Positions 1 through 11,021 of a stretch of 64,000 bases of DNA are shown piece by piece. The translations under genes were made by a program, and so were the position numbers. Position 1 is the first letter of the stretch; each line of letters opens with the position of its first letter. The stretch comes from Candidatus Alistipes faecigallinarum (GTDB lineage: Bacteria > Bacteroidota > Bacteroidia > Bacteroidales > Rikenellaceae). The stretch covers positions 1 to 64,000 of the forward strand of contig DXDG01000014.1 in the NCBI GenBank assembly GCA_019115605.1. Reading direction: 5' to 3'. A model generated the notes under the pieces. That model saw nothing but the letters and a program-made list of their open reading frames with translations. It had not been told where the DNA came from and made no database searches.

Positions 1-155
1 AGATAGCAAACTTTATCCATTCAGAGTGAGAGAAAGGGGGACATTGTCTCTCTTTCCTCTCTGAAAAATAAATGTTTTTATTGCTTATTATCCGCACCCA
101 AAAAGTTGCATTTATAAGTTGAACTCAAGAAACCTTAACCCCACGAAATGAACCC

Positions 156-1718
156 ATGACCCGGGAATTTTTTCAGAACAGCCGCCGGATCCTCCGGCTC
201 GGTGTACTGTTCGGGGTGCTGCTTGCCGCCTGGCCCGCCCTCGCGCAGCACGCCACGCCCGCACCGCCCGCACCGGCCGACAGCGCCCGCATCCGCGTGC
301 CCCTGACGCTCGAAGAGGCCATACACGCCGCCCAGGAGCAGTCGCTCGACGCCATGATGGCCAAATACTCCTTCCTCTCCTCCTACTGGTCGTTCCGCTC
401 GTTCCGCGCCAGCCGCCTGCCGTCGCTCAACATCTCCGGAAACCTCTTCGCGCTCGACCGCTCGATGGGCCTCATCCAGGATTACGACTCGGGCGAGCTG
501 CGCTATATCGAAAACTACAACCTCCAGAACAGCATCGGACTGTCGATCAGCCAGAACATCGCCCTCACGGGCGGTACGCTCCAGCTCTACTCGTCGCTCA
601 ACCGCCTCGACCAGTTCGCCCCGCAGGACGCCACCTCCTACTACTCGCAGCCCCTGACGCTCTCCTACACCCAGCCGCTGTTCGCCTACAACCAGTTCAA
701 GTGGGACAAGAAGATCGCCCCCAAGGAGTTCGAACGCGCCAAGCGCGTCTACATCGAAGCCATGGAGCAGGTAACGGCCAAGGCCGTAAGTTACTACTTC
801 TCGCTGCTGCTCAGCAAGACCAGCTACGAAATCGCCCTGAAGAACTACGACAACACCTGCACCCTCTACGCCATCGCCCAGGAACGCATCAAGCTCGGCA
901 CCATCACCCAGGACGAGCTGCTCCAGCTTCAGCTGCGGATGCTCAACGACAGCCTCACGATCAACACCTCGTCGCTCCAGCTGCGCGAACAGCAGATCCT
1001 CTTCAACTCCTACCTGCGCTACAACGACCGCGTGGATGTCGAACCGCTGCTCGACCGCCGCATCCCCGTCGTGGATATCGACTACGTCATGGTCATCGAG
1101 AAGGCCCTGGAAAACTCCTCGTTCACCATCGACAACGAAATCCAGATGCTCACGGCCGAATCGGATGTGGCCCGCGCCCGCGCCGAACGCGGCGCCACGG
1201 CCTCGTTCAACGCCCGCTTCGGACTCTCGCAGACGGGCGACAAGTTCCGCACGGCCTACTCGAACCTGCTCGATCAGGAGGTCATCGGACTGTCGTTCTC
1301 GATCCCGATCTTCGACTGGGGCATGGGCAAGGGACGCGTGCGCATGGCCCGCGCCCGCTCGGAACTGGTGCGCAGCCAGATCGAACAGGAGGAGGTCGAT
1401 TTCCGCCGCGAGATCTACACGCTCCTCGAACAGTTCCACAACCAGCGCAACCAGTGCGCCGTGGCCGAACGCGCCCTCGAGGTGGCCGAACGCCGCTACA
1501 GCGTCGCCATGGAGAACTTCCGGGAGTCGAAAATCTCGGTCAGCGACATGAACATCGCCCAGAGCGAGAAGGACCAGGCCAACCAGACCTTCATCACGGC
1601 CCTCTCCGACTTCTGGAACTGCTACTACTCGCTGCGGGCCAGGACCCTCTACGACTTCATCACCCATACGGACATCAGCGCCGCATTCGACAACCTTATC
1701 CAAGACCAGAACCCATGA
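156..1718 (+). CDS. TolC-family outer membrane efflux protein
   Basis: Signal peptide, TolC-like coiled-coil repeats; first gene of an RND operon; stop overlaps next start (ATGA). Confidence 0.9.
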   Translation: MTREFFQNSRRILRLGVLFGVLLAAWPALAQHATPAPPAPADSARIRVPLTLEEAIHAAQEQSLDAMMAKYSFLSSYWSFRSFRASRLPSLNISGNLFALDRSMGLIQDYDSGELRYIENYNLQNSIGLSISQNIALTGGTLQLYSSLNRLDQFAPQDATSYYSQPLTLSYTQPLFAYNQFKWDKKIAPKEFERAKRVYIEAMEQVTAKAVSYYFSLLLSKTSYEIALKNYDNTCTLYAIAQERIKLGTITQDELLQLQLRMLNDSLTINTSSLQLREQQILFNSYLRYNDRVDVEPLLDRRIPVVDIDYVMVIEKALENSSFTIDNEIQMLTAESDVARARAERGATASFNARFGLSQTGDKFRTAYSNLLDQEVIGLSFSIPIFDWGMGKGRVRMARARSELVRSQIEQEEVDFRREIYTLLEQFHNQRNQCAVAERALEVAERRYSVAMENFRESKISVSDMNIAQSEKDQANQTFITALSDFWNCYYSLRARTLYDFITHTDISAAFDNLIQDQNP

Positions 1719-2806
1719 ACCGAACCCTTGCCGCAGGCCTGTTCGCCGCCGTGCTGCTCGGCGGCTGCGGCCCGAAAAACAACGCTCCCGGGAGCGACGA
1801 CAGCGACGACAGCGACAACCGCATCCGCCACCGGATCGAATACAACGCCGTCAGGATCGACACGCTGCGACGCGGCGACTTCACCTACGAGCTGATCAGC
1901 AACGGACGCCTCGAAGCGGCGCAGCGCAGCGAACTGCGGTTCCAGACCCAGGGCATCATCGCCCGCATCGACGCCGCAAACGGCACGCGCATCGCCCGCG
2001 GCGGGGTGATCGCATGCCTCGATACGGTGCAGCCCGCCCTGCAGCTGCGGCGCGCCCGCCTCACGCTCGAAAAGGCCCGCATGGAGTACCTCGACCAGCT
2101 CGTCGGGCAGGGATATCCCCTGGGCGACACGCTCACGCCCCCGGCCGAGATGCTCCGCCTGGCCCGCATCCGCTCGGGATACGCCGACGCCGAGACGGCA
2201 TTGGCCGAGGCGCAGCATGCGCTCGACGCCTGCACGCTGCGCGCCCCCTTTGCCGGGAAGGTTGCCGACATCGTCCGCCGCGTCCACGAAACCCCCGACG
2301 GGGCGTTCTGCACGCTGCTTGACGACAGCCGCCTGCGCGTGCGCTTCACGGTGCTCGAATCCGAAGTCGGACGTCTGCACGTCGGGCAGAGCGTGGGCGT
2401 GAGCCCCTATGCCGGCAACGGCGGCGAAATCGCCGGACAGATCGTAACGATCAACCCCACGATCGACGACAACGGACAGGTCGCCGTCGAGGCCGAGGTG
2501 CGCAACGACGGCACGCTGCTCGACGGCATGAACGTCCGCGTCGCCGTGCGCGAACGCATCGCCGGCAAGCTCGTCGTGCCGAAGAGCGCCGTGGTGATCC
2601 GCGACAACGAGGAGGTGCTCTTCCGCTACCGCGACGGCAAGGCCCTCTGGACCTATGTCCGCACGTCGCTGGCCAACAGCCGCGAATATGTCGTCGAGGC
2701 CAACCGCGACCGCGGCGCCGAACTCGCCCCGGGCGACCTGATCATCGTCTCGGGCAACCTCAACCTGGCCGACGGCTCGGAGGTTACGGCCGAAGGCTCC
2801 CGCTAA
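1715..2806 (+). CDS. RND efflux periplasmic adaptor subunit (HlyD/MFP family)
   Basis: Lipoprotein-like start MNRTLAAGLFAAVLLGGCG, biotinyl-lipoyl-like and beta-barrel adaptor pattern; start at ATG 1715 inside the longer listed ORF. Confidence 0.88.
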   Translation: MNRTLAAGLFAAVLLGGCGPKNNAPGSDDSDDSDNRIRHRIEYNAVRIDTLRRGDFTYELISNGRLEAAQRSELRFQTQGIIARIDAANGTRIARGGVIACLDTVQPALQLRRARLTLEKARMEYLDQLVGQGYPLGDTLTPPAEMLRLARIRSGYADAETALAEAQHALDACTLRAPFAGKVADIVRRVHETPDGAFCTLLDDSRLRVRFTVLESEVGRLHVGQSVGVSPYAGNGGEIAGQIVTINPTIDDNGQVAVEAEVRNDGTLLDGMNVRVAVRERIAGKLVVPKSAVVIRDNEEVLFRYRDGKALWTYVRTSLANSREYVVEANRDRGAELAPGDLIIVSGNLNLADGSEVTAEGSR

Positions 2807-2818
2807 TCCCCGAAGTCC

Positions 2819-5800
2819 ATGTTGCGCAAACTCATCGACAGACCCATCGCCGTAACGATGATCGCCGTCGTGCTGGTCATCCTGGGCATCGTGAGCAGCC
2901 GTCTGCTCCCCGTGTCGCTCGTCCCCGACGTCGATGCGCCCTACATCACGGTGCAGATTCCCGCCGAGGGGCTCCCGGCCCGCCAGATCGACGAGACGGT
3001 CATCGCGCCCCTGCGGCAGCAGCTCATCCAGCTCCCGGGCCTTCAGGAGCTGCGCAGCGAATCGCGCGAGGGCAGCGGCGTCATCCACCTCACCTTCGAG
3101 CAGGGATCCGACCTGAACTACCTCTTCATCGAGGCCAACGAGAAGATCGACCGCTCGCTCTCCGCACTGCCCCGGGACCTGGAGCGCCCGAAGGTCATCA
3201 AGGCGAGCGCCTCGGACATTCCGGCCTTCTACATCAACCTCACGGTGCGCGGCGAGGGCCCGGCGAGGTCCGGCCGTGCGGCCGACGAGCTGCATCCCGT
3301 CTCGGAGCGTTTCGCCGAGCTGAGCCGCTTCGCCTCGCAGGTCATCGTCAAGCGCATCGAGCAGCTGCCCGAGGTGGCGATGGTCGACATGAGCGGCGCG
3401 GTGGCTCCCGAGATCCTCGTCATCCCCGACGCGGGCAAACTCCGCCAGGCCGGCATCACCGCCGCGGAGCTGGAGGCCGCCATCCGCAACGCCGACGTCG
3501 AGATCGGCAGCCTCACGATCCGCGACGGCGAATACCAGTACAACGTGAAGTTCCAGTCGGTAATCACCTCGCGCGCCGACATCGAGCGCATCCTGCTCCG
3601 CATCCACGGCCGCATCTACGGCATGAGCGACCTCGCGCAGGTCATCGAACACCCCCGGCCGCGCCAGGGAATGGTCCTCTCCGACGGCCGCGACGCCCTG
3701 ACGCTGGCCGTCGTCAAGCAGTCCGACGCCCGCATGTCGCGCCTCAAGGGGGAGATCGACCGCCTGCTCGGAGAGTTCCGCCTCGACTACCCCGACGTGG
3801 AGTTCACCGTAACGCGCGACCAGACCGAACTGCTCGACTATTCGATCTCGAACCTGGTGAACAACATCATCGTCGGCGCCCTGCTCGCCTGCGTCGTCAT
3901 CCTCTTCTTCATGCGCGACATGAAGTCGCCGCTGCTGGTCATCCTCACCATCCCCGTGACGCTCATCATCTCGGTGTTGGTCTTCTACCTCTTCGGCATC
4001 TCGATCAACATCATCTCGCTCTCGGGTCTGGTGCTCGGCATCGGCATGATGGTCGACAACTCGATCATCGTCATCGACAACATGACCGCCCGCTGGCTCC
4101 GCGGCGAGCAGCTCCCCACGGCCGTCGTCCGCGGCACCGGGGAGGTGCTCACGCCGATGCTCTCGTCGGTGCTCACGACCTGCGCGGTCTTCATCCCGCT
4201 GATCTTCCTCAACGGCATGGCCGGCGCGCTGTTCTACGACCAGGCCATGGCCGTAACGATCACGCTCTTCGTCGCCTACGGCGTCTCGGTAACGCTCCTG
4301 CCGGTCTACTACCGCTGGTGGTACCGCCGCCAGGAGGCCTTCCGACCCTCGGCATGGCTCGAACGCTTCTCGTTCGAGGGCGTCGAGCGGGTTTACGAAA
4401 GCGCCCTAAAGTGGTTCTTCCGCCGCCGCTGGCTCATGTGGGGCATCTATGCCGTCTCCATAGCCGGTCTGGCGGTCCTCTTCCTCACGGTCGGCAAGGA
4501 GCGCCTGCCCCGCATGACCTACAGCGACATGCTCGTACGCATCGACTGGAACGACCGCATCTCGGCCGAGGAGAACGGACGCCGCACGGCGGAGCTTGTC
4601 GCCCGCCTGGGCGACCGCATCGAGCAATCGACGATCATGGCCGGCGTGCAGCAGTTCATCCTCTCGCATACCGACCAGACGGGCATCGCCGAGGCGGTCG
4701 TCTACCTCAAGTGCCGCGACGCGGCCGACGTGGAGCCCGTGCAGCGGGCGATCCGCGACGACCTGGCGGCACACGCCCCCGGAGCGCTCTGCTCGTTCGG
4801 CGTCTCGGGCAACGTCTTCGACATGATCTTCGCCGAGCGCGAGGCGCCCCTCACGGCGCGTCTGCGCGCCACATCGGGCCGCAGCCCCGACCCCGAGGCG
4901 CTGCAGGCGCTCATCGGCCGCATCCGCGAGGCGCTGCCCGGGCAGACCATATCCGACGCCCCGATGCAGGAGGACCTGCTCTACATCGCGCAGCCCGAAC
5001 GGATGGCCCTCTACGGCATCGGCTACACACAGCTGGTCGCCACGCTGCGCAACGCCCTGAACGAAAACACGCTCTTCACGATCGCCAGCGGCGACGAGAC
5101 GCTCCCCGTGGTGCTGGGCAGCAACCAGCGCGACCTGGAGCGCCTGCTCGCGGAGACCTTCATCACCACCCCCGAGGCGGAGATTCCCGTGCGCACCCTC
5201 CTGCGGCAGACCCGCACGCGCGACCTGAAGCAGATCGTCGCAGGCCCCGAGGGCAACTACTACCCGCTCGATCTGGCGCCGCGCGCAGCCGACGTTCCGC
5301 AGGTCATGGCGACGATCCGCCGCGTCGTCGCCGCGGACGAGGGTTTCGAGGTGAGCTTCAGCGGCAGCTACTTCTCCAACCGCGGCATGGTCCGCCAGCT
5401 CGTCGGCGTGCTCGTCGTGGCGCTGCTGCTGCTCTACTTCATCCTCGCCGCACAGTTCGAATCGCTCCTGCAGCCGTGGATCATCCTCTCGGAGATCGTC
5501 ATCGACCTCTTCGGGGCCATCGTCGTGCTGTGGTGCTGCGGGCAGACGCTCAACCTCATGTCGATGATCGGCCTGGTAGTCGTCTGCGGCATCGTCATCA
5601 ACGACTCGATCCTCAAGATCGACACGATCAACACGCTGCGCCGCGACGGACTCTCGCTGCGCCACGCCATCCTCGAAGCCGGCCGGCGCCGCCTGAAGGC
5701 CATCGTCATGACTTCGCTCACGACGATCCTCGCCGTGGCGCCCTTCCTCGTCCGCGGAGACATGGGCTCCGACCTGCAGTTCCCCATGTCGCTGGTCATC

Positions 5801-5884
5801 ATCAGCGGCATGACCGTCGGCACGCTCGTCAGCGTCCTCTTCATCCCGCTGGCCTATTATGAAATCTACCGCCCGAGACGATGA
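2819..5884 (+). CDS. RND efflux transporter permease (AcrB-like), first copy
   Basis: 1021 aa, typical RND TM pattern, GMMVDNSIIVIDN and GIVINDSILKID motifs. Confidence 0.92.
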   Translation: MLRKLIDRPIAVTMIAVVLVILGIVSSRLLPVSLVPDVDAPYITVQIPAEGLPARQIDETVIAPLRQQLIQLPGLQELRSESREGSGVIHLTFEQGSDLNYLFIEANEKIDRSLSALPRDLERPKVIKASASDIPAFYINLTVRGEGPARSGRAADELHPVSERFAELSRFASQVIVKRIEQLPEVAMVDMSGAVAPEILVIPDAGKLRQAGITAAELEAAIRNADVEIGSLTIRDGEYQYNVKFQSVITSRADIERILLRIHGRIYGMSDLAQVIEHPRPRQGMVLSDGRDALTLAVVKQSDARMSRLKGEIDRLLGEFRLDYPDVEFTVTRDQTELLDYSISNLVNNIIVGALLACVVILFFMRDMKSPLLVILTIPVTLIISVLVFYLFGISINIISLSGLVLGIGMMVDNSIIVIDNMTARWLRGEQLPTAVVRGTGEVLTPMLSSVLTTCAVFIPLIFLNGMAGALFYDQAMAVTITLFVAYGVSVTLLPVYYRWWYRRQEAFRPSAWLERFSFEGVERVYESALKWFFRRRWLMWGIYAVSIAGLAVLFLTVGKERLPRMTYSDMLVRIDWNDRISAEENGRRTAELVARLGDRIEQSTIMAGVQQFILSHTDQTGIAEAVVYLKCRDAADVEPVQRAIRDDLAAHAPGALCSFGVSGNVFDMIFAEREAPLTARLRATSGRSPDPEALQALIGRIREALPGQTISDAPMQEDLLYIAQPERMALYGIGYTQLVATLRNALNENTLFTIASGDETLPVVLGSNQRDLERLLAETFITTPEAEIPVRTLLRQTRTRDLKQIVAGPEGNYYPLDLAPRAADVPQVMATIRRVVAADEGFEVSFSGSYFSNRGMVRQLVGVLVVALLLLYFILAAQFESLLQPWIILSEIVIDLFGAIVVLWCCGQTLNLMSMIGLVVVCGIVINDSILKIDTINTLRRDGLSLRHAILEAGRRRLKAIVMTSLTTILAVAPFLVRGDMGSDLQFPMSLVIISGMTVGTLVSVLFIPLAYYEIYRPRR

Positions 5885-8800
5885 ACCCCCGCGGGAACAT
5901 ACCCACCCGGCGCCGCGGCATCCCGGCCTTCTCCGTACTGCTCATCATGGCGGCACTGACGGTGATCGGTGTGGCCCTCCTGCCGCGGCTCAACGTGCAG
6001 TACACCCCCTCGACGCCGCAGCGCACGATCAGCGTCTCGTTCTCGTGGCCCGACGCCTCGGCCCGCCTGGTCGAACAGCACGTTACCTCGCGCATCGAAG
6101 GGGCCCTCTCGACCGTCTCGGGAAATACGGGCATCAACTCGACATCGTCGAAGGGCGCAGGGTACATCGACCTCTCCTTCGCCGAGGGCACCGACATGGC
6201 CGCGGCCCGCTTCGAGGTCGCCACGGTCATCCGCAACCTCTACGCCCGCCTGCCCGAAGGGGTGAGCTATCCCGCGATCTCGCTGGCCACCTCGGGCGGC
6301 AGCCGCCGCGCCGACATCCTGATCTACACGATCAAGGCCGACCTGCCCTCGGAGCAGATCGAACGCTTCATCACGGCGCACATCACCATGCCCCTCACGC
6401 AGATCGAGGGGGTCGAGAAGGTCTCGCTCTCGGGCACCACGCCCTACGAATGGGTCATCCGCTTCGATCCCTACGCCCTGCAGCATGCCGGCCTTGCGGC
6501 CGACGACCTCGCCACGGCCTTCAACGACTACTTCCGCAACGACATCGTGGGCCTCACCCTCCAGCCCGACGAGACGGGAACGCCGCAGAGCATCGTCCTG
6601 CGCCTGCGCAACCGCGCGACGCTCGACTTCGACCGCATCCCCGTGGCCACGCGCCACGGACACATCTACCGCCTCGGGGATTTCGCCTCCGTACGCTGGC
6701 AGGAGCAGCTGCCGACCTCCTATTTCCGCATCAACGGACTCAACACGGTGAACCTCGCCGTCTCAGCCGAAACCCACACCAACATGCTCGAGGTCGCCCA
6801 CCGCGTCAAGGCCGAGATGACACGCCTCGGCAAGCAGTTCCCCGCGGAAATCTCCGCGACGCTCACCTACGACGCCACGGAGTACGTCTCCGCCGAGCTG
6901 CGCAAGATCTACCTCCGCACGCTGCTCTGCGTCGCGATCCTCCTCCTGTTCGTCTACGCCGTGAGCCGCGACATGCGCTACCTGCTCATCATCTTCGGAA
7001 CGCTCGTGGTGAACATCCTCGTCGCGGTGGTCTTCTACAACCTCCTGCAGCTGGAGATCCACATCTACACGCTCGCCGGCATCACCGTCTCGCTCGGCAT
7101 CCTCATCGACACGTCGATCATCATGGTCGACCACTACAGCTACTACCGCGACCGGAGGGTCTTCACCTCAATCCTCGGCGCGCTGCTTACGACCATCGGG
7201 GCGCTGGCCATCGTCTGGCTCCTGCCCGAGCAGCAGCGCCTCAACCTGACGGATTTCGCCCTCGTGGTGGTCATCAACCTCACGGTCTCGCTCATCGTGG
7301 CGCTGCTCTTCATCCCGGCGCTGCTCGACCGCTTCCCCCTGGGGCGCGGCATGACTTACACGCCGCTGCGCAAGAGACGCCGCATCGTGCGCCTGACCGA
7401 CCGCTACGGACGCTTCATCGCCTGGGGACGCCGCCACCGCTGGATCTTCCTCCTCGCCCTCGTCTGGGGCTTCGGCATCCCCACCTTCCTGCTCCCCGAC
7501 AAGATCGAGCCGCCGAAAAAGGCCCGCACCGAACAACAGGCGCCGGCCGGCTCCCGACCGCAGGAGGAGGAGCTGCCGCGCCTCGCCCGCTGGTACAACC
7601 ACGTCATGCAGAGCGGCTTCATGAGCCGCAACCGCCAGACGATCGACCGCCTGCTCGGCTCGTCGCTCTACCGTTTCCGCACGGCCACGAGCCGCTACAA
7701 CTCCTTCCGCGAACCGGCCCGCAAGACGCTCTACGTCCAGGCCGGCATGGCCGAGGGATGCACCGTGCAGCAGCTCAACGAGGTCGTCCGCCAGATGGAG
7801 AACTACATCAGCAGCTTCGACGAGGTGGAGAGCTTCCGCACGAACATCTACTCGTACGACAACGCGCAGATACTCATCACCTTCAAGCCCGAATACGAAA
7901 ACAGCCCCGTACCGCTGATGCTCAAGCAGGAACTCACGGCGGCGGCGACGCACTTCGGCGGGGCGACATGGCGCATCTACGGCATCGACGATAACTTCTT
8001 CAACAACAACGTCGTCAGCAGCTACCGCGCAAACACGATCCGCCTGCAGGGCTACAACTACGACCGGCTGACGGCCTATGCCGAGGCGCTGCTCGACACA
8101 CTCGCGGCCAATCGCCGCGTCGCGCAGCCCGAGATCATGGACGGCAGCGCCTGGAGCCTGCCCCACACCGAATTCCACATCCGCTACGACGAGGAGCGCA
8201 TCGCCGCCGCCGGGCTCGACGTGGCCGACTACTACGCCCTGCTGCATACGATGCTCTACCGCAGCTCCCTCTCTCCGGTCTATAACGACAACGAGATGCA
8301 GGCCGTAGTGCTCGAATCGGCCGACCGCGACCGCTTCGACCGCTGGCACATCACCAACGCCCAGGTGCGCATCGACTCGCTGCAGACGAAGCTCGCGGCC
8401 GTGGGCAGCATCGAGAAACAACGATCGGGCATCTCCATCCGCCGCGAGAACCAGTCCTACAGCATCCTCGTGGGCTTCGACTTCATCGGCTCCTACGAAT
8501 TGAGCCGCCGCCTGATCGAACGCACCCTGAAACAATTCAACGAGGAGGCGCTCCCGATCGGCTTCACGGCCGACTCGCCGACCTACCAGTTCGCCTTCGG
8601 CAAGAAAAACGAGCAGGTGTGGCTCATCCTGCTCATCGTGGCGATCATCTACACGATGTGTGCCATCCTTTTCGAATCGCTGCTCAAACCGCTGGTCATC
8701 ATCCTCATGATTCCGATTTCGTTCATCGGCGTCTTCCTCGTCTTCGGGTGGACCGACTTCGTCTTCGACCAGGGCGGGTTCGCGGCCTTTGTGCTGCTGT

Positions 8801-9123
8801 GCGGCATCGTCGTCAATGCGGGCATCTACCTCATCAACGAGGCGCAGAACCTCCGCACCGCCACCCGAAAACGGGGTATCGCCCTCTACCTGAAGGCCTA
8901 CAACCACAAGATCGTGCCCATCTGGCTGACGATCCTCTCGACGGTGCTCGGACTGGTGCCCTTCCTCTACGACGGGCCCGCGGAGGTCTTCTGGTTCGCC
9001 TTCGCCATGGCGGCCATCGCCGGCACACTCTTCTCGATGGTGGCGTTGGTGGTCTATCTGCCGCTCTTCCTTCCGATGGGGGAGAGGCGCAGCAAAGAAC
9101 ACACACCTTCCGACAAGCAATGA
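5881..9123 (+). CDS. RND efflux transporter permease, second, divergent copy
   Basis: 1080 aa, RND fold, LGILIDTSIIMVDH motif; ATGA overlap with the preceding permease. Confidence 0.9.
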   Translation: MNPRGNIPTRRRGIPAFSVLLIMAALTVIGVALLPRLNVQYTPSTPQRTISVSFSWPDASARLVEQHVTSRIEGALSTVSGNTGINSTSSKGAGYIDLSFAEGTDMAAARFEVATVIRNLYARLPEGVSYPAISLATSGGSRRADILIYTIKADLPSEQIERFITAHITMPLTQIEGVEKVSLSGTTPYEWVIRFDPYALQHAGLAADDLATAFNDYFRNDIVGLTLQPDETGTPQSIVLRLRNRATLDFDRIPVATRHGHIYRLGDFASVRWQEQLPTSYFRINGLNTVNLAVSAETHTNMLEVAHRVKAEMTRLGKQFPAEISATLTYDATEYVSAELRKIYLRTLLCVAILLLFVYAVSRDMRYLLIIFGTLVVNILVAVVFYNLLQLEIHIYTLAGITVSLGILIDTSIIMVDHYSYYRDRRVFTSILGALLTTIGALAIVWLLPEQQRLNLTDFALVVVINLTVSLIVALLFIPALLDRFPLGRGMTYTPLRKRRRIVRLTDRYGRFIAWGRRHRWIFLLALVWGFGIPTFLLPDKIEPPKKARTEQQAPAGSRPQEEELPRLARWYNHVMQSGFMSRNRQTIDRLLGSSLYRFRTATSRYNSFREPARKTLYVQAGMAEGCTVQQLNEVVRQMENYISSFDEVESFRTNIYSYDNAQILITFKPEYENSPVPLMLKQELTAAATHFGGATWRIYGIDDNFFNNNVVSSYRANTIRLQGYNYDRLTAYAEALLDTLAANRRVAQPEIMDGSAWSLPHTEFHIRYDEERIAAAGLDVADYYALLHTMLYRSSLSPVYNDNEMQAVVLESADRDRFDRWHITNAQVRIDSLQTKLAAVGSIEKQRSGISIRRENQSYSILVGFDFIGSYELSRRLIERTLKQFNEEALPIGFTADSPTYQFAFGKKNEQVWLILLIVAIIYTMCAILFESLLKPLVIILMIPISFIGVFLVFGWTDFVFDQGGFAAFVLLCGIVVNAGIYLINEAQNLRTATRKRGIALYLKAYNHKIVPIWLTILSTVLGLVPFLYDGPAEVFWFAFAMAAIAGTLFSMVALVVYLPLFLPMGERRSKEHTPSDKQ

Positions 9124-11021
9124 AACGCCCCGACGCTCTATTGAAACATGTTTGGCTGTTGCTGTGGGCCGCCTGCTGCTGGATGCTCTTCGACGCTTCG
9201 CTCGACATACCGGCCCAGGGGCTGCGCAAACCGGCGTTGGAGGCTCTGCAGGCGATTCTGTTGCTGCTCATTTTGTCCGCCGCAGCCTGCTGTTCCGGGC
9301 CGTGGCGCCTTCGGCTCCACAGGACCGACCTCGGAGTTCTCCTGCTGCTCGGTCTCGTAACCATCCATCGATATGGCAGCGCATGTTCCGCGGCAGCTCC
9401 GGTACGGTACGATGAATTGCTCCAGGCAGCCCTGCTCTATGTCGCCGTACGCGTTTTTCTCGCCACCGACAGACGTGCGGCCCCCGTCCTGCTGATCCTG
9501 CTGTCCCTGTTCGGAATTCACGAGGTCTGGACCGGTCTCCGCCAGATTTACGGATTCACCTACTCGAACCACGGATTGTTCAAGGTTACGGGCACCTTTT
9601 TCAATCCGGGGCCCTACGCCGGATTCATCGCACAGATATTTGTCTGCGCCGCAGCCTTCCTCGTCCGGACCCGAAGTCTCTCCGATCGGCTGAAAACGTC
9701 GAAATCCGGGAAATTCCGGCTGTGTCCCCTGCACCCGAACCGGCTGATACGAATACGGATACCCCGCATCCTCTGTTGGGGCGCCGTCATATCGATACCC
9801 GTCGTTCTGCCGGCAACCATGAGTCGGGCCGCGATTATCGCTGCCGTCATGGCCGGCGGCATCCTTGCCCTGAAAGAGCTGCAGATCGTATCATCCCTCC
9901 GTAACTTCGCCGCAAAATATCCCCTGCGCTTCGGAATCTCGACGACAACGGCAATCCTGCTGATCGGTGGTGCGGCACTCGGGGCCTATCTGATCAAACG
10001 CCCTTCGGCCGAAGGCCGCCTGCTGATCTGGAAGATCGACTCGCGCATCATATTGCGGCACCCCGTATGCGGTGCGGGGCTCGGCAGTTTTGCCGGAGCA
10101 TTCGGCGAGGAACAGGCCCTCTATTTCTCGGAAAAGGAGCGTTCGGAGACGGAAAAACGGGTGGCCGGATGTCCCGAATCGGGCTTTAACGAATTCCTGC
10201 AGTTCGGGGCCGAGACCGGTATTCCGGGTTTTCTGCTCCTCGTACTGACGGTAGGAAGCGCCCTGTACGCTTCAATCCGGCAGGGAAATCCCTTCGGATA
10301 CGGGTTGCTCGCCGCAACTCTCTTTGCCTGTTTTTCCTATCCCTGGAGTGTTCTGCCCCTGCGCCTGCTTTTCGTTATGTTGCTGGCGGCAGCCGTCCCG
10401 AATCCTCCGCCATCCGGCTCCCGCCAATACTCCACACTTCGATACAGGATCCCGATTCTCGGAATACTGGCCGCCGGCATCATCTGCTGGACCGGCATCC
10501 GGGAACGCACAAAAAACCGCATCGAAGCCCGCGAAACATGGAACAACACCCGAATCTGGATCAATTCGGGCCGCTGCGACTACCTGGTGGAAGACGGCGA
10601 CCGGCTCTACGACCGGCTCCGCGGCGACTTCCGCTTCCTCTACGACTACGGATATGCACTGCACAAAAACGGAAACTTTCGCAAAAGCAACGAAATTCTC
10701 TTGCAGGGTGCGAAGATGAGCAGCGACCCCATGTTCTGGAACATCATGGGAAAAAATTTCGAGGCACTCGGTGATGCCGAACGGGCTGAGGACTCCTTCA
10801 TGCAGGCCCATTGGCGGATTCCGGATCGAATCTATCCGCTCTATCTGCTGGCCCGCCATTACCGGGATTGCGGACGGACGGAACAAGCCGTCGCAATCGC
10901 CCGACAGATCGTAACACACTGTCCCAAAGTCGAATCAGCCCAAACACGGGACCTGCAAAACGAGATGAGCCGAATGATCGACTCCCTCACAAATACGCCT
11001 CAACCTGAAAATCCGAAATGA
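9120..11021 (+). CDS. O-antigen ligase/polymerase-like membrane protein with C-terminal TPR region
   Basis: Multiple TM segments, Wzy_C-like loop (GAGLGSFAGAFGEEQ...), C-terminal TPR-like helices; ATG at 9120. Confidence 0.75.
   Translation: MKRPDALLKHVWLLLWAACCWMLFDASLDIPAQGLRKPALEALQAILLLLILSAAACCSGPWRLRLHRTDLGVLLLLGLVTIHRYGSACSAAAPVRYDELLQAALLYVAVRVFLATDRRAAPVLLILLSLFGIHEVWTGLRQIYGFTYSNHGLFKVTGTFFNPGPYAGFIAQIFVCAAAFLVRTRSLSDRLKTSKSGKFRLCPLHPNRLIRIRIPRILCWGAVISIPVVLPATMSRAAIIAAVMAGGILALKELQIVSSLRNFAAKYPLRFGISTTTAILLIGGAALGAYLIKRPSAEGRLLIWKIDSRIILRHPVCGAGLGSFAGAFGEEQALYFSEKERSETEKRVAGCPESGFNEFLQFGAETGIPGFLLLVLTVGSALYASIRQGNPFGYGLLAATLFACFSYPWSVLPLRLLFVMLLAAAVPNPPPSGSRQYSTLRYRIPILGILAAGIICWTGIRERTKNRIEARETWNNTRIWINSGRCDYLVEDGDRLYDRLRGDFRFLYDYGYALHKNGNFRKSNEILLQGAKMSSDPMFWNIMGKNFEALGDAERAEDSFMQAHWRIPDRIYPLYLLARHYRDCGRTEQAVAIARQIVTHCPKVESAQTRDLQNEMSRMIDSLTNTPQPENPK

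Noticed and set aside
1-155. Possible hairpin/terminator at the window start
   Set aside because: gagagaaag/ctctctttc segments are not properly complementary and the upstream context is missing.
1649-3652. 667-aa minus-strand ORF and similar long antisense ORFs (135-1703, 7168-9120, 25587-27725, 45455-48217)
   Set aside because: All are complementary to well-supported genes and show Asp/Val/Glu/Arg/His-biased shadow translation.
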